From a virus: a DNA stretch of 38,112 nucleotides. Below, one piece after another: positions 31,992 to 37,611 of the stretch. Location of the stretch: the IMG/VR virus record IMGVR_UViG_3300023443_000373, positions 1 to 38,112 of that record. One strand, 5' to 3'. The notes under the pieces are model-generated. The model worked only from the letters and a program-made list of their open reading frames with translations, was not told the origin of the DNA and searched no databases. The number at the start of each line of letters is the position of its first letter. Positions within the stretch are counted from its first letter, which is position 1. A program made the translations under genes and the position numbers.

Positions 31992-33195
31992 TTTGCACCT
32001 CTCTTTTTAGTAATTGCCATTTCACCGAAAGCGAACGTTTAGGATCACTCTCTTTAATCGTATCATTGGCGGCATCAGGCCAGTTTTTACGTAATTTTTT
32101 CATGTCGACTGACTTTCTAGGCGTAGGCGTTGAAAATCCAGCCATGGCCTTTCCTTCATCGTTAATCAATAAGTCTTTATTTTCGCCAATGACTTTGCCG
32201 ATCTCAATTTTGATTTCTTCTTGACGGTCTCCTATCGTTTTTCCCTGCTGTCTAAGCCTTTCATGCTCTAGGCAAAGTTCTTTCGTCGCGTCATCAGCGA
32301 CTATTGATTGACCGTTATTAGTCGGATATTTAGAGATTAAATCTTCCATAGTGGTGATTTCTGGCTCAACTTCGAGTTGTACATTGTTATACCAAAAATC
32401 ATAGGTTTTAAGGATGATTGCTTGCGCCAATTCTTCATCTAATTCAAATTTATAATGACGGAACTCTCTTGTATCAGTAAAAATAACGGCTAAATAGCCA
32501 GTACGAACACCGAAAACGATCATATAAAAATAAAGCTGGAATAAATGCATTTCTGGCACGTGATCGGTTCCTGTTTCGCCCCATTCATCTTTTTGAAACA
32601 TATAGCTTGCCATTTTACATTCTAAAACCGCCTTTTGACCCACAACAAAACGATCAATATTTGCTAACATCCATTCGTATTGGCTATGTTGATAAATGGC
32701 GTGACGGTTATGAACTTTAAAACCTGTTTCTTGCGTAAACCACTGAGCAATAATGTCTTCCATATCACGCCCCAAACGCATATGGTTGTTATCTTCTGTT
32801 TCAGGAAGAAGCCCCAACTTATCCTGATAACATTGATATTCAGTTCGATACTTATTCATACCAAAAATAGCTGAAACGTCCGTACCGGTTACGCCTCCCC
32901 TTCTCCACTTAAGCCATACTTCTTTAAGCATATCCTTGGTATCAACTAGACGCTTCGGCGCTAGCTCAACAAAGGGAAAATTCTTGTCTTCATCAATTAC
33001 CTGGATTAAATCGTCGTTAGATGCAATCAATAATTCATCAGCACCATAAGAAGGATCTTGATGATAAACAGGAATAGTATAAAATGAATGATCGCCCCGC
33101 TCCGACGGTTCAACTTTAGTAATGCGACCTTCGAAAAAATAATCATTCGTGCTTTCTGTATCGGGATATCGTAATTTTTGACCTACTTTTAACAT
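31972..33195 (-). CDS. YqaJ-type phage exonuclease
   Basis: I start this at ATG 33195, seven bases after GGAGG; the frame is open upstream to a TTG. The 407-residue product has an extra N-terminal domain of about 85 residues (LRYPDTESTNDYFFEGRITK), perhaps SH3-like, then the YqaJ core: WRRGGVTGTDVSAIFGMNKY, GRDMEDIIAQWF, ANIDRFVVGQKAVLECKMA with the catalytic Asp-Glu-x-Lys signature, and QLYFYMIVFGV. It would resect double-strand ends and feed single strands to the RecT partner. A C-terminal region (about 300-407) with charged helices extends beyond the core. Confidence 0.9.
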   Translation of the reverse strand: MLKVGQKLRYPDTESTNDYFFEGRITKVEPSERGDHSFYTIPVYHQDPSYGADELLIASNDDLIQVIDEDKNFPFVELAPKRLVDTKDMLKEVWLKWRRGGVTGTDVSAIFGMNKYRTEYQCYQDKLGLLPETEDNNHMRLGRDMEDIIAQWFTQETGFKVHNRHAIYQHSQYEWMLANIDRFVVGQKAVLECKMASYMFQKDEWGETGTDHVPEMHLFQLYFYMIVFGVRTGYLAVIFTDTREFRHYKFELDEELAQAIILKTYDFWYNNVQLEVEPEITTMEDLISKYPTNNGQSIVADDATKELCLEHERLRQQGKTIGDRQEEIKIEIGKVIGENKDLLINDEGKAMAGFSTPTPRKSVDMKKLRKNWPDAANDTIKESDPKRSLSVKWQLLKREVQNATATS

Positions 33196-33219
33196 ATTGG
33201 AACCTCCATAGTTCAATAT

Positions 33220-33444
33220 TTAAAGTTCTTCGTAAAGACTGCCTTTTTTTAATGATTCTTTATATTTCTCAATGCCTTGCATAACGAAAAAATTAAGCAC
33301 TGAATTTTTAGAACCACCTGTATTTTCTACAATCCATTCATAATGTTTTTTATCTAATCGAGTTGTAAGGTTCACATGGTCATTAACAAAGCCGATAATG
33401 TGTAACTTAGAAGGCTTTTTATCACCTTTTGATTTTTTTGGCAT
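33220..33444 (-). CDS. Ribbon-helix-helix regulator
   Basis: The likely start is ATG 33444 with GGGAG upstream; the longer frame lacks a site. The 74-residue protein has a Lys-rich N-terminus (MPKKSKGDKKPSK), a strand HVNLTTRLDK and two helices (KHYEWIVENTG and SKNSVLNFFVMQGIEKYKESLK), the ribbon-helix-helix layout of Arc and MetJ-type repressors. It heads the YqaJ-RecT operon. A perfect palindrome, TATCATGATA (33495-33504), lies between the -10 and -35 of the promoter for this operon, suggesting autoregulation. Confidence 0.7.
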   Translation of the reverse strand: MPKKSKGDKKPSKLHIIGFVNDHVNLTTRLDKKHYEWIVENTGGSKNSVLNFFVMQGIEKYKESLKKGSLYEEL

Positions 33445-33490
33445 AAGTATATTGCTCCCACAATTAATATGATTGCCTGAAAGAGATTCT

Positions 33491-33520
33491 ATAGTATCAT
33501 GATAAATTGTTTTAGTGCAA
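33491..33520 (-). promoter_or_regulatory. Promoter of the recombination operon with internal palindrome
   Basis: On the minus strand a -35 TTGCAC (33520-33515) is followed after 18 bases by -10 TACTAT (33496-33491), close to consensus. The 10-base palindrome TATCATGATA (33495-33504) overlaps the -10 and spacer, where a bound repressor would block polymerase. It drives the ribbon-helix-helix, exonuclease and RecT genes. The divergent plus-strand cassette starts at 33550. Confidence 0.55.
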
Positions 33521-33549
33521 CGATAAAACCAAATTAAATAGAGGTTATT

Positions 33550-33723
33550 ATGTGGTGTCACGTTAAAGACGAAAAACCAACGCCAGGAAGCGAGATAGAA
33601 ATACAATACGATAATAGGATTTTAGAATGTCACACGGCGAAAAATACAGTATATAATCGGTCAAATACATTGTGTTTAACCTATGATGAGTTTGAATTCT
33701 GGCGTGAAAAGGAAGCATCCTGA
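33550..33723 (+). CDS. Small DUF551-like protein
   Basis: From ATG 33550, with GAGGT upstream, 57 residues to TGA 33723. The N-terminus MWCHVKDEKPTPGSEIEIQY follows the pattern of small DUF551-type phage proteins (W, then V-x-D-x-x-P-x-x-G). It is cysteine-containing and ends EFWREKEAS. The VRR-NUC gene starts 40 bases before its end, so the two form a unit. Function unknown. Confidence 0.6.
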   Translation: MWCHVKDEKPTPGSEIEIQYDNRILECHTAKNTVYNRSNTLCLTYDEFEFWREKEAS

Positions 33724-34087
33724 ATCTGACATTTGTATTAAATTATGGTACTGGTTCAGTTGTAATTATCCAGAATATAAAAATCGTTACTTAAGGTTTG
33801 AGGTCGGCGGTAACCGCCCCAGGATAACGCAGCAGATACTAAAAGCCGAAGGTAATAAAGCAGGTGTCTCTGATATTTTTATCGCGCTACCGAATAAGAA
33901 CGGCGGCGGCTTATGGCTTGAAGTAAAGACAAAGACGGGAAAGCTTTCACAGAAACAAAAAGACTTTGATAAAGAGATGAGAAACGATTATACCAGTGTT
34001 GTAGCCTATGGATATAATCAGTGCAAGGATGAAATAAACCATTACATGATCGCGTGTGATGTGTCGCCTAAATTTATGGATTTATGA
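33683..34087 (+). CDS. VRR-NUC domain nuclease
   Basis: The 134-residue protein shows the VRR-NUC signature: NKAGVSDIFIALPNKNGGG, LWLEVKTKTGKLSQKQKDF (about residues 59-95), with Asp, Glu-x-Lys as metal-binding and catalytic residues, and a preceding basic segment (NRYLRFEVGGNRPRI). Stand-alone phage VRR-NUC proteins are thought to cut branched or structured DNA, and could resolve recombination or packaging intermediates made by the nearby RecT and YqaJ products. ATG 33683 lacks a clear ribosome-binding site; GTG 33704 is an alternative start. Confidence 0.85.
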   Translation: MMSLNSGVKRKHPESDICIKLWYWFSCNYPEYKNRYLRFEVGGNRPRITQQILKAEGNKAGVSDIFIALPNKNGGGLWLEVKTKTGKLSQKQKDFDKEMRNDYTSVVAYGYNQCKDEINHYMIACDVSPKFMDL

Positions 34088-34121
34088 TCAAGGCAATAAC
34101 GAAAAACGCTATCACCTTGAT
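34087..34121 (-). terminator. Long hairpin between convergent genes
   Basis: ATCAAGG (34087-34093) pairs with CCTTGAT (34115-34121). In the minus-strand RNA the stem extends through G-U pairs to about 15 pairs with a five-base U loop, while in the plus-strand RNA three mismatches break it. No T-run follows. The asymmetry suggests the structure acts in the transcript of the minus-strand early operon, ending at 34128. Confidence 0.5.
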
Positions 34122-34127
34122 TATTAG

Positions 34128-34490
34128 TTAATGTTTGATTTCGTCTTTGATGGCTCCTAATTCCTCAAACAATTTATAGGCCACTTTCGCATTTTCTTGA
34201 GCTTCCCCACTGAGATTTTTTGTTAAATCAGTCAGTATTTCGGGGTGTTTCGTTAAAAAGGTTAAACCATTCATGGAATAGTGAAACATATTTTGATGTA
34301 GGCCGATCATATCTTCTATATCAACACTAATCACCATTAGAAAAAATAATAGTGTCTGTTTCGCTGTTATTTCAGTTTGTAAACTTTCAATTATTTCAAG
34401 CGTATTTTCTTTGCCGCCGTCAACCATCGAATATCGTTCTTTTGCGTATTTTTCAAGTATTTCTAGTATTTTTTCTTTGTCGTTTTGCAT
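34128..34490 (-). CDS. Unknown helical protein, 120 residues
   Basis: I start at ATG 34490 (MQNDKEKILEILEKYAKERY), which follows the previous stop by five bases with AAGGG upstream; the longer frame to 34544 overlaps the neighbour. The product is acidic and almost entirely helical, with a hydrophobic helix near residues 46-58 (QTLLFFLMVISVDI). I do not recognise a family. Last gene of the minus-strand early cluster. Confidence 0.65.
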   Translation of the reverse strand: MQNDKEKILEILEKYAKERYSMVDGGKENTLEIIESLQTEITAKQTLLFFLMVISVDIEDMIGLHQNMFHYSMNGLTFLTKHPEILTDLTKNLSGEAQENAKVAYKLFEELGAIKDEIKH

Positions 34491-34495
34491 AATAG

Positions 34496-34684
34496 TTATA
34501 GCCCTTCGTATAGTGTGTATTTTTTGCGATGTTTTAGAGTACAACGCAAATCGTAAAGATAGATACTAAGATGATTAGAGACGACGATTGATATACGGCG
34601 CTCTTCTCGAATGATGCGAGTTAGTAAACGAACTCTATAATTCCAATATTTCCTATTAATTATTTTACAGTTATAAACCGTCAT
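34496..34684 (-). CDS. Small basic unknown protein
   Basis: From ATG 34684 the product is 62 residues, basic and rich in Arg, Tyr and Ile (YWNYRVRLLTRIIREERRIS). Its start overlaps the upstream stop in the ATGA arrangement typical of translational coupling, and the next gene starts five bases after its stop. That packing supports it as real despite the lack of any recognisable family. Confidence 0.5.
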   Translation of the reverse strand: MTVYNCKIINRKYWNYRVRLLTRIIREERRISIVVSNHLSIYLYDLRCTLKHRKKYTLYEGL

Positions 34685-34869
34685 AACGGCGTACCACACT
34701 GAGAACAACGACAAACAACGCCTTTTAAATGCGCTTTTCTGCCTTCATTGAACCAGTAAAATATTCTTTCACTGGAAAGGTGCAATCTCCATAATAAATT
34801 TTCTAATATTTGCTCATTACCATGATATCCGTGCATGATAATTAATTGAACAATTGTGAAACCTCTCAT
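34681..34869 (-). CDS. Small unknown protein with Cys cluster
   Basis: From ATG 34869, behind AAAGGG, 62 residues to the coupled stop. The end CRCSQCGTPL contains three cysteines and looks like half of a zinc knuckle; His residues at 13 and 16 could complete a site, but this is speculative. The middle is helical (EQILENLLWRLHLSSERIFYWF). No family recognised. Confidence 0.55.
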   Translation of the reverse strand: MRGFTIVQLIIMHGYHGNEQILENLLWRLHLSSERIFYWFNEGRKAHLKGVVCRCSQCGTPL

Positions 34870-34954
34870 AATTTACCCTTTGGTTAATTGTTAAATACTC
34901 TCTATTAATGGTTAAAATAAATCCGCTAATCTCCCACGACTAGCGAACCCCTGT

Positions 34955-35215
34955 TTAAAATGCTATTTCAATCTCTCTTAGAATTTGACGGCCTGAATCC
35001 TCAATTTTATATTCTCTACTCGGTAAGCAGTTCTGTATACTTTCGCGTTTTATTGATGAAATAAGGTCTCTATTTTCAAGGCGGGATAAATATATATAAA
35101 CCGTCCCGAATCCTAATCCACCGTCTGATTCTTTTATAATGTCTCTTCCGCTCATATAGGCATTTCTGCCTTTTAAAACGAGAATCTCAAGTACTAATTG
35201 TTCTTTTTTATTCAT
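34955..35215 (-). CDS. PadR-like winged-helix regulator
   Basis: The 86-residue protein has the PadR winged-helix pattern: KEQLVLEILVLKGRNAYMSG, DIIKESDGGLGFGTVYIYLS (recognition helix GTVYIYLSRLENRDLI), and the wing SREYKIEDSGRQIL (Y-x-I-x-x-x-G). PadR proteins are usually repressors with a second dimerisation domain, here missing or reduced to the C-terminal helix. A GAGGTC motif precedes the ATG. It may regulate the early cluster it lies in. Confidence 0.8.
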   Translation of the reverse strand: MNKKEQLVLEILVLKGRNAYMSGRDIIKESDGGLGFGTVYIYLSRLENRDLISSIKRESIQNCLPSREYKIEDSGRQILREIEIAF

Positions 35216-35233
35216 GTGACCTCTCTTTAAAAA

Positions 35234-36040
35234 TTAGTGAAACAATGGCACTACATTATCTTCAATGCTTATCAATTCAATTTTCTTTGGTTCATCGTCT
35301 GGACCAGTTGCAATGCCTGCAAACTGTTTAGCCTCTTTGATTGATGAGAATGCAAATCCCCCTGGTGTAGTTTCCCATTTGCGCGAGTACCAACCAAACC
35401 AGGCTTTCGCCCTGGAACGTTCTTCGCTGAATTTGTCCTTACTCATCTTCTCATTTGATACACAAATAAACATTTTGGTCTTTTTCTTACTGTGTGTGTG
35501 TTCTTCAATCGTGTAATCACTAGTTACTTCAGTAGTGATTTCCTGTTTTGACTCTGATAATGAGAGCTTTATAGTCGGTTTCACGAAGTAACAAAAATCA
35601 GAATCAAGACCTGTTAAATAGGTCCAAAGCATTTGAGAGCCTTCTCTATGAGGACCATCTAAATAAACCGTGTGCGGTTCGTCGTTCTCTTTGCCTTCTA
35701 ATTCTTGCTGACTGGCGCATAACTCTAACCAGGCCGCTTTTCTAACGTCGTCGGTGAAAGTGTTACTGATAGTTAAATACTTAGTTTGTGGACCGTCAAA
35801 ATCACGGTTTTTAAACCCTTGACAATCGGTCATACTGTCAAACGTTCCATACTCGTAACAATCGGTTTGTTCTTCAATCATTTTCATTATCCAAGGCGGT
35901 TGGTTCTCGACTCTGATATTGACGCTATTACCCATTGAAAATGAATCGCTCTTAGCAGTGCATTTGATGTTGAAACTTTTTAACTTAGCTTTGATTATCT
36001 TTGCTACTTGTGCGTGTTGTGATGCTTCTCTTTTAGCCAT
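35234..36040 (-). CDS. Unknown protein with LPD29-like segment
   Basis: ATG 36040, eight bases after GGGAGG, is preferred over the longer frame to 36085. In the 268-residue product, residues about 30-90 (SVNIRVENQPPWIMKMIEEQ, CYEYGTFDSMTDCQGF, TKYLTISNTFTDDVRK) follow the pattern of the LPD29 domain found in large phage and plasmid polyvalent proteins. The remainder has a region rich in Thr, Glu and Lys, then EERSRAKAWFGWYSRKWETT and a terminal SSIKEAKQFAGI helix. Proteins with such domains often travel with anti-restriction genes. Function unproven. Confidence 0.6.
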   Translation of the reverse strand: MAKREASQHAQVAKIIKAKLKSFNIKCTAKSDSFSMGNSVNIRVENQPPWIMKMIEEQTDCYEYGTFDSMTDCQGFKNRDFDGPQTKYLTISNTFTDDVRKAAWLELCASQQELEGKENDEPHTVYLDGPHREGSQMLWTYLTGLDSDFCYFVKPTIKLSLSESKQEITTEVTSDYTIEEHTHSKKKTKMFICVSNEKMSKDKFSEERSRAKAWFGWYSRKWETTPGGFAFSSIKEAKQFAGIATGPDDEPKKIELISIEDNVVPLFH

Positions 36041-36115
36041 TGTGTGTCCTCCCACAGAACATTGATTGATAATTAGTTTAATCATGCCCTGGCTCGCAGG
36101 ACATTGTTAAATCAA

Positions 36116-36358
36116 CTATTCGCCTAGATAGTGCGTGTAATTACTGCGACAATTGAGACTATTTTGAACGAATGGTAAAAAATCTCGTGTACCCTGGACG
36201 GCTTGCTCTTTGCGCAGTCTCTTAATATAAAAGATCGCGAGATGATTCCACCACTTACGGTTGTGTCGCTTAGATGTACTTATCTGCTTGTATGTTGGTT
36301 GTGATTCGCGGTTGTAGGTCATTTCCCACATGCTCTCATTTTTCTTGTATTTACTCAT
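36116..36358 (-). CDS. Unknown basic protein, 80 residues
   Basis: This 80-residue product is basic and rich in Asn, Tyr, Trp and His (WWNHLAIFYIKRLRKEQ). Its start overlaps the stop of the upstream gene by eight bases, indicating coupling. No family is recognised; it belongs to the early cluster of small proteins. Confidence 0.55.
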   Translation of the reverse strand: MSKYKKNESMWEMTYNRESQPTYKQISTSKRHNRKWWNHLAIFYIKRLRKEQAVQGTRDFLPFVQNSLNCRSNYTHYLGE

Positions 36359-36557
36359 GATTCATACGCTCGATACGTCGATTGATTGACTTTTTAGTGG
36401 CTAGCGTTGTGATTATTTTTAAGTCGTCGCGATGATAGTTATGATTAAAAATATCGTGTACTTCTTTGACCGTTTCGTGGTTAAAATTCCCAAATTCTTC
36501 GCGCCATTTACCGTTCAATTTAATTACTAATGTGTAATATTTTTCTAGTGTAGTCAT
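36351..36557 (-). CDS. Unknown small protein, 68 residues
   Basis: ATG 36557, two bases after the previous stop and ten after AAGGA, is a better start than the ATG at 36575. The product (MTTLEKYYTLVIKLNGKWRE, then DDLKIITTLATKKSINRRIE) looks like a small alpha/beta phage protein with a basic C-terminus. No family recognised. Confidence 0.6.
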   Translation of the reverse strand: MTTLEKYYTLVIKLNGKWREEFGNFNHETVKEVHDIFNHNYHRDDLKIITTLATKKSINRRIERMNHE

Positions 36558-36559
36558 GG

Positions 36560-36757
36560 TTACAATTCCTTCCATTCAGTGTGTTCATTAGGTTCAAAGA
36601 ACAGTGATGGTACACAATGAGAATCTATGCCATATTTCTTGACATACTCCCAATTAGTCTCTCTTACGTTACCAGGGAACCCGTAATATTCGCCCTTGTA
36701 TTTGATAATTACATGCCCCTCTTTATCATGTGTGTACATTAGGTTGTGTTTAGCCAT
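36560..36757 (-). CDS. Unknown small protein, 65 residues
   Basis: The product begins MAKHNLMYTHDKEGHVIIKY and looks like a compact beta domain with conserved-looking aromatic residues (YYGFPGNVRETNWEYVKKYG). A GGGAGAAAGGG ribosome-binding region precedes it. I do not recognise a family. Gene packing on both sides supports it. Confidence 0.6.
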   Translation of the reverse strand: MAKHNLMYTHDKEGHVIIKYKGEYYGFPGNVRETNWEYVKKYGIDSHCVPSLFFEPNEHTEWKEL

Positions 36758-36773
36758 TGCCCTTTCTCCCGTG

Positions 36774-37136
36774 TTATACTAAGTCATCAATAGATTTGAT
36801 ATTTGCTATCACCGAACTTGTTAAAGGATTTTCAGGCCAATTATTCAATAAACCTCGCAAGTCGCTGATAATATCCATGTTCTTACGGATGTCGTGATTG
36901 TGAATAACTCTCCATAACTCTCGTTTTAATAGCCCTACCTCAGTCATTGCAGGTTGTTCAGCCAATAGAGCCGATACAGTTTTAAACTTCTGTAAAATCA
37001 CAAGAAAACCAACTAATACTAGTGTCTTATGTTCTTTTAGTTCTTTATTACCTGTGTGTTCTATCTCATCGTCTAACAGTTCAGCTTTAAGCTCTAAAGC
37101 GTGCACTATTCGTTGTAGTTCTAATTCATCAAACAT
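36774..37136 (-). CDS. Unknown helical protein, 120 residues
   Basis: The 120-residue product is helical throughout (MFDELELQRIVHALELKAEL, TLVLVGFLVILQKFKTVSAL, DIISDLRGLLNNWPENPL). Its ATG follows the stop of the upstream gene directly (TAGATG) and AGAGGA lies in that gene. No family recognised; acidic, possibly an interaction protein. Confidence 0.65.
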   Translation of the reverse strand: MFDELELQRIVHALELKAELLDDEIEHTGNKELKEHKTLVLVGFLVILQKFKTVSALLAEQPAMTEVGLLKRELWRVIHNHDIRKNMDIISDLRGLLNNWPENPLTSSVIANIKSIDDLV

Positions 37137-37301
37137 CTATTTACATCCTCTTAGTTCTGATTCATCTATCTCACCGTATATAAGACAGTCATTCACTGTG
37201 TTTCTCACTTCATAGTCACTAAAATCACAAGCATGAAAGCCAACTTGATTGAGTAGTTCACGCATCTTGCTAATATTTGCTCTCAGTACTGAATCAAACA
37301 T
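37137..37301 (-). CDS. Small acidic protein, 54 residues
   Basis: From ATG 37301 to TAG 37137-37139 this frame encodes 54 residues (MFDSVLRANISKMRELLNQV, then EVRNTVNDCLIYGEIDESEL). It abuts the next gene exactly and overlaps the 33-residue frame upstream, so it fits the tight operon. Two Cys and many acidic residues; no family recognised. Confidence 0.6.
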   Translation of the reverse strand: MFDSVLRANISKMRELLNQVGFHACDFSDYEVRNTVNDCLIYGEIDESELRGCK

Positions 37302-37395
37302 ATTTATGACCCGTCAATTTAACCGCTATCTTACGAACTGGTATCGCTATAAACCAACCACTTACACAAACCGCTATCAAAACACCTATCAACAT
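37294..37395 (-). CDS. 33-residue membrane peptide
   Basis: From ATG 37395, behind GGGGTGG, this frame encodes 33 residues: a hydrophobic helix (MLIGVLIAVCVSGWFIAIPV) and a basic tail (RKIAVKLTGHKYV), ending in a TGA that overlaps the next start by eight bases. It is the first gene after the early promoter. Single-span mini-proteins of this kind occur in phage early regions, for example as membrane-acting inhibitors. Short length keeps confidence modest. Confidence 0.5.
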   Translation of the reverse strand: MLIGVLIAVCVSGWFIAIPVRKIAVKLTGHKYV

Positions 37396-37428
37396 ACGCC
37401 ACCCCAATGACTCATTAAGTTAGGTGCT

Positions 37429-37456
37429 ATTCTACCTAGTTCTACCGTGGTGTCAA
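37429..37456 (-). promoter_or_regulatory. Strong leftward early promoter
   Basis: On the minus strand TTGACA (37456-37451) is followed after 16 bases by TAGAAT (37434-37429), both near consensus. It reads into the cluster of small genes from 37395 leftward. The operator-like palindrome at 37472-37484 lies 15 bases upstream of its -35. Confidence 0.75.
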
Positions 37457-37471
37457 CACAATACTAGAAAT

Positions 37472-37498
37472 AACCTGTCAGGTTTATAATAACAGGTT
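37472..37498. promoter_or_regulatory. Palindrome AACCTGTCAGGTT, copy 3, with extra half-site
   Basis: The perfect palindrome at 37472-37484 is identical to that at 1019-1031. A further half-site CAGGTT follows at 37493-37498, and a consensus -10 hexamer TATAAT (37485-37490) abuts the palindrome on the plus strand, although no good -35 stands before it. The site lies between the leftward early operon and the rightward terminase gene. Confidence 0.5.
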
Positions 37499-37563
37499 AA
37501 ACGGCTCAATTACTAACCGTAAATTCCCATGAAATCCGAAATGGTCCACTATGTATGTCCAAA

Positions 37564-37585
37564 TCTGCTGTTTATCTGCTGTTTA
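37564..37585 (+). repeat. Tandem 11-bp repeat upstream of the small terminase gene
   Basis: TCTGCTGTTTA occurs twice in perfect tandem at 37564-37574 and 37575-37585, 26 bases before the start of the terminase small subunit. Small terminase subunits bind repeated sites in or near their own genes in several phages, so this may be part of a packaging site. The 11-base step puts both copies on nearly the same DNA face. Confidence 0.45.
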
Positions 37586-37611
37586 GACGGTATATCGAGG
37601 TAAGAGAGACG

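Noticed and set aside
33445-33606. N-terminal extension of the ribbon-helix-helix protein with aromatic residues
   Set aside because: It would cover the promoter and palindrome and has no ribosome-binding site; ATG 33444 is better placed.
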